From the NCBI GenBank assembly GCA_022701845.1, contig JAKONS010000265.1, forward strand, positions 1 to 11,950: a DNA stretch of 11,950 bases, read 5' to 3'. The notes beneath the pieces are model-generated. The model did no database searches and was not told the DNA's origin. It was given only the letters and a program-made list of their open reading frames with translations. Position 1 is the stretch's first letter, and the number at the start of each line of letters is the position of its first letter. Shown in pieces: positions 6,022-11,950 of this stretch. The DNA comes from Burkholderiaceae bacterium (GTDB taxonomy: Bacteria > Pseudomonadota > Gammaproteobacteria > Burkholderiales > Burkholderiaceae). The position numbers and the translations under genes were made by a program.

Positions 6022-7707
6022 TCAGGCGGCGGTGCGCGCGATGTCCTGCGCCAGCGCCTCGGCCACCCGGATGCCGTCGACGCCGGCCGACAGGATGCCG
6101 CCGGCATAGCTGGCACCTTCGCCGGCAGGGTAGAGCCCGCGCAGGTTGAGGCTCTGGTAGTCGTCGCCGCGGGTGATCTTCACCGGCGAGGAGGTGCGGG
6201 TCTCGACACCGGTCAGCACCGCGTCGTGGCGGTCGAAGCCGGGAATCTTGCGGCCGAACGCCGGAAACGCTTCCCGCATCGCCGCGATGGCGTAGCCGGG
6301 CAGGGCGGCGTGCAGGTCTCCCAGCGACACGCCGGGCTGGTAACTGGGCTCGACCTCGCCCAGCGCGGTCGACGTACGGCCGGCGACGAAATCGCCGACC
6401 AGCTGGCCGGGCGCGCGGTAGTCGCTGCCGCCCAGCACGAAGGCGGTCGATTCGAGCCGGCGCTGCAGCTCGATGCCGGCCAGCGGATGCGGTGCGCCCC
6501 AGGTGCTCTCGGGCAGGTCGAGCTGGCCGTAGTCGGTGGGGAAGTCGGCCGGGTCGATGCCCACCACGATGCCGGCGTTGGCGTTGCGTTCGTTGCGCGA
6601 ATACTGGCTCATGCCGTTGGTGACCACCCGGCCCGGTTCGCTGGTGGCGGCCACCACCGTGCCGCCCGGGCACATGCAGAAGCTGTAGACCGCCCGGCCG
6701 TTGGCCGCGTGGTGCACCAGCCGGTAGTCGGCCGCGCCGAGCGACGGATGGCCGGCATGGCGGCCCCAGCGGGCGCGGTCGATCAGGCCCTGGGGATGCT
6801 CCACCCGGAAGCCGATCGAGAACGGCTTGGCCTCGATGTGCACCCCACGCTTCCACAGCATGGTGAAGGTGTCGCGCGCGCTGTGGCCGAGGGCCAGCAC
6901 CACATGGTCGGCGCGCAGCTCGTGGTGGGCGCCGGTGGCCTGGTCGAGCACCGTCAGGCCGCGCAGGCGCCGTCCCTGCGGGCCGTCCTCGGTGTGCAGG
7001 TCGGTCACCTTGTGTTCGAAGCGGATCTCGCCGCCCATGGCCACGATCTGCGCGCGGATGTTCTCCACCACCTTGACCAGCTTGAAGGTGCCGATGTGCG
7101 GCCGGGCGTCGACCAGGATTTCCGGCGGCGCGCCGGCGGCCACGAACTCGTGCATCACCTTGCGGCCCAGGTGGCGCGGGTCCTTGATCTGGCTGTAGAG
7201 CTTGCCGTCGGAGAAGGTGCCGGCGCCGCCCTCGCCGAACTGCACGTTCGACTCCGGCAGCAGCTCCTTGCGGCGCCACAGGCCCCAGGTGTCCTGGGTG
7301 CGCTGGCGCACGCTGCGGCCACGCTCCAGCACGATCGGTTTCAGGCCCAGCTGCGCCAGCACCAGCGCCGCGAAGATGCCGCAGGGCCCGAAGCCGATCA
7401 CCACCGGCCGCACCGGCGAGGCGAACGGGGCGCCCGCCGGCGGGTGCCAGGCCATGTCGGGCGAGGGGCCGACGTGGGGGTTGTTCTCGGCGGCCTGCAG
7501 CAGCCCGGCTTCGGTGGCGGCGTCGGCCAGCGTGGCGTCGATGATGTAGACCGCGCGCAGGTCCTGCTTGCGGGCGTCGAAGCTGCGTTTGTGGATGTGC
7601 AGCCGGGCGATGGCCGCGGGTGCGATGCCGAGCGCGGCGGCGGCGGCGGCGTGCAGGTCGGCGTCGTCGTGGTCGAGCGCCAGCTTGATTTCGGAAATAC
7701 GGATCAT
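6022..7707 (-). CDS. FAD-dependent dehydrogenase-like protein (COG2509 type)
   Basis: This is a 561-residue predicted FAD-binding oxidoreductase of the widely conserved 'uncharacterised FAD-dependent dehydrogenase' group. Residues 1-95 form the small N-terminal domain typical of this group (EIKLALDHDDADL, then the Lys/Arg-rich HKRSFDARKQDLRAVYIID). The dinucleotide-binding motif follows: VVIGFGPCGIFAAL with GFGPCG at 105-110, and Glu128 in IVLERG, which should hold the FAD ribose. Further family blocks are NVQFGEGGAGTFSDGKL (roughly 155-171), the CMCPGGTVVAATSEPG segment, and the C-terminal GLYPAGEGASYAGGILSA with DGIRVAEAL, the second FAD-contact region. The reaction is not known for this family. 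The start at 7707 matches the family N-terminus, with GAAG just upstream. It is divergent from rnpB and followed closely by the flavin reductase gene. Confidence 0.92.
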   Translation of the reverse strand: MIRISEIKLALDHDDADLHAAAAAALGIAPAAIARLHIHKRSFDARKQDLRAVYIIDATLADAATEAGLLQAAENNPHVGPSPDMAWHPPAGAPFASPVRPVVIGFGPCGIFAALVLAQLGLKPIVLERGRSVRQRTQDTWGLWRRKELLPESNVQFGEGGAGTFSDGKLYSQIKDPRHLGRKVMHEFVAAGAPPEILVDARPHIGTFKLVKVVENIRAQIVAMGGEIRFEHKVTDLHTEDGPQGRRLRGLTVLDQATGAHHELRADHVVLALGHSARDTFTMLWKRGVHIEAKPFSIGFRVEHPQGLIDRARWGRHAGHPSLGAADYRLVHHAANGRAVYSFCMCPGGTVVAATSEPGRVVTNGMSQYSRNERNANAGIVVGIDPADFPTDYGQLDLPESTWGAPHPLAGIELQRRLESTAFVLGGSDYRAPGQLVGDFVAGRTSTALGEVEPSYQPGVSLGDLHAALPGYAIAAMREAFPAFGRKIPGFDRHDAVLTGVETRTSSPVKITRGDDYQSLNLRGLYPAGEGASYAGGILSAGVDGIRVAEALAQDIARTAA

Positions 7708-7758
7708 CTTCGTGGGGGCCCGTGTTTATCGGGCGGCTCCGATGATAAATGCGCCTGC

Positions 7759-7764
7759 CATAAT
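7759..7764 (+). promoter_or_regulatory. -10 element of the rnpB promoter
   Basis: CATAAT differs from TATAAT by one base and lies nine bases before the predicted 5' end of RNase P RNA at 7773, the right spacing for a vegetative promoter. No good -35 hexamer is visible 16-18 bases upstream. Confidence 0.55.
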
Positions 7765-7772
7765 CCCGCCCT

Positions 7773-8207
7773 TGAAGCGCGCTGGACCGCCGCTGGTGCT
7801 GGCCCGAAAGGGGTGACGATTCCCATCGTCATGTGGAAACACCGCACTGGAGGAACGTCCGGACTGCACAGGGCAGCGCAGGAGTTAACGGCTCTCCACC
7901 GTGAGGTGAGGATCAGAGCAACAGAGACGAGTCTTGTCGCCGTCGGGCGGCCAAGGTGTTCTACGAAGTGTCGGCGCAAGCCTGTAGCTTCGTCGCCACC
8001 CTGGTCGCCGCAGGCGACCAGGGTGAAACGGGCAATCTCTGCGCGCAGCAATACCAAATAGGCCAGCGTTGACGTGGCTCCGCGGAGCTGGCGGGTAGGT
8101 AGCACCGAGCCGGTGGAGCGATCCCCGGCCCAGATTAATGGCGGTCACGCCGCCCCGGTCGCAAGGCCGGGGCGGTGCACAGAATCCGGCTTACAGGCGC
8201 GCTTCAT
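7773..8207 (+). ncRNA. rnpB: RNase P RNA, bacterial class A
   Basis: This is the catalytic RNA of RNase P, which trims 5' leaders from precursor tRNAs with the RnpA protein. The ends pair as helix P1: TGAAGCGCGC (7773-7782) with GCGCGCTTCA (8197-8206). Conserved cores are easily seen: GGAGGAACGTCCGGAC (7849-7864), GAGCAACAGAGA further on, GTGAAACGGGCAATCTC and AATACCAAATAGGCC in the middle, and AGGTAGCACCGAGCCGGTGG with GAGCGATCCCCGG. The 3' universal block is CAGAATCCGGCTTAC (8180-8194). Helix P12 is a perfect CACCCTGGTCGCC / GGCGACCAGGGTG hairpin. A 3'-proximal hairpin with a 9-pair stem (CCGCCCCGG / CCGGGGCGG) is also extended. At about 435 bases it is longer than the 377-base E. coli RNA, mainly from such arms. 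Ends are exact to a few bases. Any long reading frame across it is spurious. Confidence 0.97.
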
Positions 8208-8217
8208 CACTTTTTTA
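8207..8217 (+). terminator. T-tract after rnpB
   Basis: A run of T (8211-8216) follows directly after the P1 3' strand. Together with the strong GC helices at the end of rnpB it probably ends transcription or marks the start of the processed 3' trailer. No separate hairpin lies between P1 and the run, so the terminator call is modest. Confidence 0.4.
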
Positions 8218-8219
8218 CT

Positions 8220-8339
8220 CGCCCCCAGGCTTGCTCACTTCGTGTAGCCGCCAACCCCCTGCCGGGGGCGCCGGGCTGGCTCGGCGAAGCCTCGCTGCCA
8301 CGGCCTTGAGGCACTCCTGCTGCGCAGTCGCTTGGGGCG
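8220..8339. repeat. GC-rich intergenic element with imperfect inverted ends
   Basis: This ~120-base stretch between rnpB and the next gene opens with CGCCCCCAGGC (8220-8230) and closes with GCTTGGGGCG (8330-8339), an imperfect inverted pair. Inside are small hairpins, including CCCCCTGCCGGGGG (about 8256-8269) and GGCTCGGCGAAGCC. The opening, with TTGCTCACTTCGTGTAGCC, resembles an intergenic sequence I recall as repeated in Comamonadaceae genomes, but no second copy is in this window. No reading frame with protein-like features runs through it. Confidence 0.4.
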
Positions 8340-8356
8340 GGGTCGGGGGGGTGTTT

Positions 8357-9106
8357 TTAGACGCGTTCGTGGGGGGTGAGGTAGCGCCATTCGCCGGGTT
8401 GCAGGCCGGCGAGGGCGATGCGGCCGATGCGGATGCGCTTCATGCCGGTGATGCGCAGGCCCTCGGCTTCCACCATCTGGGCGATGCGGCCGGGCCAGTG
8501 GCCCTTGGTGGCGAAGCGCAGGCCGGTGTGGCGGTCGGTCTGCTGGCCGATGCTGACCTTGGCCGGCGCCATGGCGCGGCCGTCGATGACCGGGGCGCGG
8601 TTGAGACGGTGCAGGCGCTCCTCGGTGACCTCGCCGGTCACCTCCACGATCACCTCGTGCTCGATCACGCCGGCGTCCTCGGTGAGCTTGCGGCGCACCT
8701 TGAAATCCTGGCTGTAGATCACCAGGCCGGTGGCGGCGGGCTCCAGCTCGGTCAGGCACTCCTGCTGGAAATGCTGGCGGGCCGGGCGGATGCCGCTGCG
8801 GTCGGCGGCCGACCGGTTGCGCGGCGCCACCAGCTGCATCGCGGGCTTGCGGCCGTCGGACCAGGTCTCGAATCCGGCGGGCTTGTAGAGCACGATGGTG
8901 ACGTCGGCGATCGGCTCGGCCACCGCCTGCTCGTCGAGCGTGACCTTCTCGTGCAGCACCTTGGCGCCCGGCACGTCCACCACCTGGCCGTTCACCCGCA
9001 CCCAGCCGCCTTCGATGAACAGCTCGGCCTCGCGGCGGGAGCAGCCGGCGAGCTCGGCGACGATCTTCGACAGGCGGACGGGTTCTGGCGGGGCGTGGAC
9101 GGGCAT
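8357..9106 (-). CDS. RsuA/RluF-like pseudouridine synthase homologue with altered active site
   Basis: This 249-residue protein has the layout of the RsuA/RluB/E/F pseudouridine synthase family. There is an N-terminal S4 RNA-binding domain (about 10-57: RLSKIVAELAGCSRREAELF and GWVRVNGQVV), then a synthase-like domain with LYKPAGFETW (73-82), and a C-terminal GMKRIRIGRIALAGLQPGEW (221-240). Active members isomerise uridine in rRNA using an Asp in GRLDxxTxGL. Here the aligned segment reads ELEPAATGL (120-128), placing Glu122 where the Asp should be. The conserved Tyr of the EKxY block is replaced by Val152 (IEHEVIV). It may be inactive, or an RNA-binding remnant subfamily kept in Burkholderiales. 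The start at 9106 gives a short Pro-rich lead into the S4 domain. It follows the Nudix/MBL gene by 44 bases on the same strand. Fold assignment is firm; activity is doubtful. Confidence 0.85.
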   Translation of the reverse strand: MPVHAPPEPVRLSKIVAELAGCSRREAELFIEGGWVRVNGQVVDVPGAKVLHEKVTLDEQAVAEPIADVTIVLYKPAGFETWSDGRKPAMQLVAPRNRSAADRSGIRPARQHFQQECLTELEPAATGLVIYSQDFKVRRKLTEDAGVIEHEVIVEVTGEVTEERLHRLNRAPVIDGRAMAPAKVSIGQQTDRHTGLRFATKGHWPGRIAQMVEAEGLRITGMKRIRIGRIALAGLQPGEWRYLTPHERV

Positions 9107-9150
9107 CGGATCGGGGCGGCCGGCAAGGGCGGGCAAAACGGCCAGTGTAT

Positions 9151-10803
9151 TCAGCCGCGCGCCGCCAGGCGCCGCAAGCGGTCGACATGCGCCGTCAGCG
9201 AGCGGGCCGCCCAGGGCCACATCGCGGGCGGCACGTCGGCATAGGCATGGCGCACCCAGTCGTCGATGCCGCCTTCGGGCAGCGCGGCCATGGCGGCGGC
9301 CACCCGGGCCTCGCGCTGCATGCGGTGCGCCTTCAGGCGGGCGATGACGGCCGGCGCGTCGTGCAGCACATGGCCGTGCGCCGGCAGGATGAACTCGACG
9401 CCTTCCTCGTGGCAGATGGCGGCCAAGCGGTCCAGCGATGCGAGGTAGTCGTCCATGTCGCCGTCGGGCGGGCTGACGACGGTGGTGCTGCCGTTGAGGA
9501 TGTGGTCGCCGCTGAACAGCAGCGCGTCTTCCTCCAGCACCAGGCACAGGTGGTTGGCCGCGTGGCCGGGCGTGTGCACGATGCGCAGGGTGTGGTTCTC
9601 GGCGCCGTCGGGCGATGCCAGCCGCAGCCGCTCGCCGTCGGCCAGGGCGCGGTCGGGCACGAAGTGGTCGCCGGGCCGGGCGGTGGCCGCCGAGGGCAGG
9701 CCGAGCACCGGCGGCGCGCCGGCGCACCGGGCCTGCAGCGGCCGGGCGCCGGGCGAATGGTCGGGGTGCGAATGGGTGCACACGATCATCCGGATATCAC
9801 CGCCGGTCGCCTCGAACAGGCGCGCCAGGTGGGCGGCGTCGTCCGGGCCGGGGTCGATCACCAGATACCCGGTGGCGCCGCTGCCGACGAGGTAGGTGTT
9901 GGTGCCCGGGCCGGTCATCGCGCCGCCGTTGTCCACGGTGAGGCGGCGCAGGCCGCGCAGCAGCGGCACCACGGTGTCGTGGCGCCAGGCCAGTTCGTGC
10001 ACCAGATGGCCGTCGGGGGCGACCAGCTGCAGTTCGCCGTAGGCCGGTTCGACATCGGTGACGCGGCTCGGCTCGCCGCGCAGCAGGCCGCCGCGCGGGT
10101 TGTAGCGCCACAGCGGCGCCTCGACGCCGTCGCGCGCGGCGCAGGCCGCCAGGGCCGCCTCCACGCTCGCATGCCGCACCAGGTATTCGAGGGTGCGGAT
10201 GGTGGGGAACATCATCGGCAGCGTGCCGTCGGCATGGCGCTGCAGGGCGTCGGCGGGGCGCATCCAGGCCGGCTCGAACTGCTCGGTCTCGTCGGCGACG
10301 GCTTCCTGCCCGTCGGGCATGCGGGCGACCAGGAAGGCGGTGTCGAAGCGCTGCGGCAGGCCGACGCTGGTGATCCAGTGGGCCAGCGGCCAGGCGCGGT
10401 CGCAGGCCAGCCGCAGGCCGCGTTCCCGGCACTGGGGCAGCAGCGGCAGGCGGCGGTCGAGGGCGGCGACGTCGTCTGCGTCGGCAGCGCGGCCGTCCGG
10501 ATGGTGCGCCAGCAGGATGCCGAGTTCTTCCCAGGTCTCGCGCAGGGCGGCGACGGCCTGGGTGAGGGCCTCGTCGTCCTGGGTGGCGCGGCGCACCACC
10601 TGGGCATGCGCCAGCCGGTCTTCGGCGTCGATCGCGCCGCCGGGAAACACATGCACCCCGGGTGCGAAGCGGGCGGTCGACGAGCGCCGGGTGAGCAATG
10701 TCTCGACGCCCTGCGGCGTGTCGCGCAACAGCAGCAGGGTGGCGGCGAGACGGGGCGTGACCGGCGGCACGGCGGGATGGAGCAGTTGGGTGGGGCGGAC
10801 CAT
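9151..10803 (-). CDS. Nudix hydrolase - metallo-beta-lactamase fold fusion protein
   Basis: This 550-residue protein joins two hydrolase domains. The N-terminal half (about 17-235) is Nudix-like: [10 protein letters not shown] (53-62) and RETWEELG (88-95) supply the two halves of the Nudix box, separated by about 19 extra residues. A split box of this sort is known from NUDT19-type CoA diphosphatases. The C-terminal half (about 285-500) is a metallo-beta-lactamase fold close to LACTB2-like enzymes. It shows [10 protein letters not shown] (298-307), the metal motif HSHPDH (344-349), TPGH with His414, SGDH with Asp433, and PAHGH (475-479). All expected metal ligands are present in the second domain. 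The start at 10803 ([10 protein letters not shown]) is chosen over an in-frame ATG at 10920, which would add a basic tail with no family look. Substrates cannot be told; nucleotide-type diphosphates and ester or phosphodiester bonds are the family range. It leads the pseudouridine synthase-like gene by 44 bases. Confidence 0.9.
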   Translation of the reverse strand: MVRPTQLLHPAVPPVTPRLAATLLLLRDTPQGVETLLTRRSSTARFAPGVHVFPGGAIDAEDRLAHAQVVRRATQDDEALTQAVAALRETWEELGILLAHHPDGRAADADDVAALDRRLPLLPQCRERGLRLACDRAWPLAHWITSVGLPQRFDTAFLVARMPDGQEAVADETEQFEPAWMRPADALQRHADGTLPMMFPTIRTLEYLVRHASVEAALAACAARDGVEAPLWRYNPRGGLLRGEPSRVTDVEPAYGELQLVAPDGHLVHELAWRHDTVVPLLRGLRRLTVDNGGAMTGPGTNTYLVGSGATGYLVIDPGPDDAAHLARLFEATGGDIRMIVCTHSHPDHSPGARPLQARCAGAPPVLGLPSAATARPGDHFVPDRALADGERLRLASPDGAENHTLRIVHTPGHAANHLCLVLEEDALLFSGDHILNGSTTVVSPPDGDMDDYLASLDRLAAICHEEGVEFILPAHGHVLHDAPAVIARLKAHRMQREARVAAAMAALPEGGIDDWVRHAYADVPPAMWPWAARSLTAHVDRLRRLAARG

Positions 10804-10934
10804 CCGCCGATTGTGCGCACGCGGTGCGCCTCGCGCATCCGGTGCGGCCCGCACACATTTGCTGGCACCCGGGGCGGCGGGCTGCGGCAGACTGCCGGGC
10901 TTTTCACCGCCACCGGCCATCAGCGCCCCCGCCC

Positions 10935-11429
10935 ATGCACCGACCCACCGCTTCCTTACTCGGCACCGTGGCCGCGCTCGCCGCCTGCCTGTTCGCCGGC
11001 GCCGCCCGCGCCGAGACCATCGGCGAGGTCGACACCGTGTTCAAGCTGATCGGCCCCGACCACAAGATCGTGGTGGAGGCCTACGACGACCCGAAGGTGA
11101 CCGGGGTGAGCTGCTATGTCTCGCGCGCGCGCACCGGCGGCATCAAGGGCGCGGTAGGCCTGGCCGAGGACAAGGCCGAGGCGTCGATCGCTTGCGTGCA
11201 GGTCGGCCCGATCGGCTTCGTGCAGGGCAAGACGCTGCCGGCGCAGGAGGAGATGTTCAACGAACGCATCTCGCTGGTGTTCAAGAAGCTGCGGGTGGTG
11301 CGCATGGTCGACCGCAAGCGCAACGCGCTGGTCTACCTGAGCTATTCCGACCGGGTGATCGAGGGCTCGCCGCAGAACAGCGTGACCGCGGTGTCGGTCT
11401 CGGTGCCGGGCGGCATTCCGGCGAAGTAA
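10935..11429 (+). CDS. creA: CreA family secreted protein
   Basis: This is a 164-residue protein of the CreA family (PF05981; E. coli CreA is 157 residues), whose function is unknown. A classical signal peptide is visible: basic start MHRPTA, hydrophobic stretch [16 protein letters not shown] (7-22), and cleavage after ARA at about residue 26, so the product should be periplasmic. Mature-part family blocks are [17 protein letters not shown] (29-45), [20 protein letters not shown] (57-76), and [11 protein letters not shown] (83-93). Cys60 and Cys87 are the only mature cysteines and could form a disulfide. An upstream in-frame ATG at 10824 would hide the signal peptide, so 10935 is taken. The gene is divergent from the Nudix/MBL gene and convergent with the EptA-type gene, 15 bases apart. 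No cre regulatory genes accompany it. Confidence 0.92.
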   Translation: MHRPTASLLGTVAALAACLFAGAARAETIGEVDTVFKLIGPDHKIVVEAYDDPKVTGVSCYVSRARTGGIKGAVGLAEDKAEASIACVQVGPIGFVQGKTLPAQEEMFNERISLVFKKLRVVRMVDRKRNALVYLSYSDRVIEGSPQNSVTAVSVSVPGGIPAK

Positions 11430-11444
11430 CCGGGTTCGGGCGAA

Positions 11445-11950
11445 TCAGCCGGCCGCCGATCGGCAGGGCGCGAAGGCGTCGAGCGCCGGCCGGTAGGTGG
11501 GCGTGGTCACGTTCATCACGCCCAGCACCGTCGGGTAGAGGTTGTCGTGCGACAGCGGCTCGCTGCGCCGCTGGCGGATGCAGGCCAGGTCGAGGCCGTC
11601 GCGCTCGGCCAGCGGGCGGTCCATCCACAGCACCATCGGTACATGCTTTTGCACCTCGGGCGCGAACGGGTAGGGCACGCCGTGCAGGAAGATGCCGTAT
11701 TCGCCCAGCGACTCGCCGTGGTCCGACAGGTACAGCATGCCGGTGGCATAGCGTTCGCGGCGCGCCGCCAGCCAGTCGATGGTGGCGGCCAGGAAACGGT
11801 CGGCCTCGGCGATCGAGTTGTCATAGACGTTGACCAGCGCCTGGTGCTCGCACTGCGACAGCGCCTGGGTGGCGCATTCGGGCTGGAAGCGCTTGGTGTC
11901 GGCGGCCGAGCGCCGCCAGTAGGCCGGGCCGTGGCTGCCCATCATGTGCA
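11445..11950 (-). CDS. Phosphoethanolamine transferase, EptA/sulfatase family (C-terminal part)
   Basis: This is the C-terminal ~168 residues of an inner-membrane phosphoethanolamine transferase whose catalytic domain lies in the periplasm; the N-terminus is beyond 11950. Members move phosphoethanolamine from phosphatidylethanolamine to lipid A (EptA) or the LPS core. Visible family blocks are HMMGSHGPAYW at the edge, then RFQPECATQALSQCEHQALV with two cysteines typical of the disulfide-bonded domain, VNVYDNSIAEADRFL, and LYLSDHGESLGEYGIFLHGV, ending in HVPMVLWM. In the family, the Asp-His of SDHGES binds catalytic zinc and the His of LHG-PY contacts the lipid substrate; both are present. The nucleophilic Thr and membrane segments would be outside the window. 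Acceptor specificity cannot be told, so no symbol is given. It ends at a TGA convergent with creA. Confidence 0.9.
   Translation of the reverse strand, partial: HMMGSHGPAYWRRSAADTKRFQPECATQALSQCEHQALVNVYDNSIAEADRFLAATIDWLAARRERYATGMLYLSDHGESLGEYGIFLHGVPYPFAPEVQKHVPMVLWMDRPLAERDGLDLACIRQRRSEPLSHDNLYPTVLGVMNVTTPTYRPALDAFAPCRSAAG

Noticed and set aside
6019..8061. 680-codon open frame on the plus strand opposite the FAD protein gene and running into rnpB
   Set aside because: It is an antisense shadow in high-GC DNA: the product is low-complexity Gly/Ala/Val/His/Arg and it crosses a certain RNA gene.
9145..11049. 634-codon open frame on the plus strand opposite the Nudix/MBL gene
   Set aside because: The composition is typical of an antisense shadow (His, Gln, Gly, Arg, Val) with no domain, while the minus strand codes for two clear hydrolase domains.

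Overview
The window is very GC-rich, has densely packed genes, and every recognisable protein looks betaproteobacterial. Protein style and gene content (a class A RNase P RNA with a long P12 arm, the DUF3025 protein behind pyrC, CreA, an EptA-type transferase, TRAP permeases) suggest Burkholderiales, most likely Comamonadaceae (an Acidovorax/Xylophilus/Variovorax-like genome). This is inferred from recognition, not from a database search.

Layout. 1-886 (minus): a TRAP transporter pair, dctQ then dctM, with dctM running off the left edge. 1060-2864 (plus): pyrC (dihydroorotase) overlapping a DUF3025 gene. 3038-3913 (plus): htpX, the membrane zinc protease for heat-shock quality control, preceded by a good sigma-32-type promoter and followed by a strong terminator. 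4100-5335 (plus): an unrecognised, cysteine-free 411-residue protein. Its upstream region carries a perfect PIP box (TTCGG-N15-TTCGT), the binding motif of HrpX/HrpB-type activators of type III secretion genes in plant-associated bacteria. 5369-7707 (minus): an FAD-dependent dehydrogenase-like protein followed by a flavin reductase-like protein, a probable two-gene unit. 7773-8207 (plus): rnpB, the RNase P RNA, followed by a GC-rich intergenic element of repeat type (8220-8339). 8357-10803 (minus): a Nudix plus metallo-beta-lactamase fusion protein followed by an RsuA/RluF-like pseudouridine synthase homologue that lacks the usual catalytic Asp. 10935-11429 (plus): a secreted CreA-family protein. 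11445-11950 (minus): the C-terminal part of a phosphoethanolamine transferase (EptA family), cut by the right edge.

Most of the window is ordinary core genome: pyrimidine synthesis, proteolysis, tRNA processing, RNA modification and envelope functions. Two items stand out. The first is the PIP-box-preceded orphan gene, a candidate type III secreted effector or other member of an Hrp regulon. The second is the pseudouridine synthase homologue whose catalytic Asp and partner Tyr both appear replaced. No tRNA, CRISPR array, transposase or prophage gene is visible. All gene-free stretches are shorter than 300 bases apart from the one occupied by rnpB and the repeat-like element.
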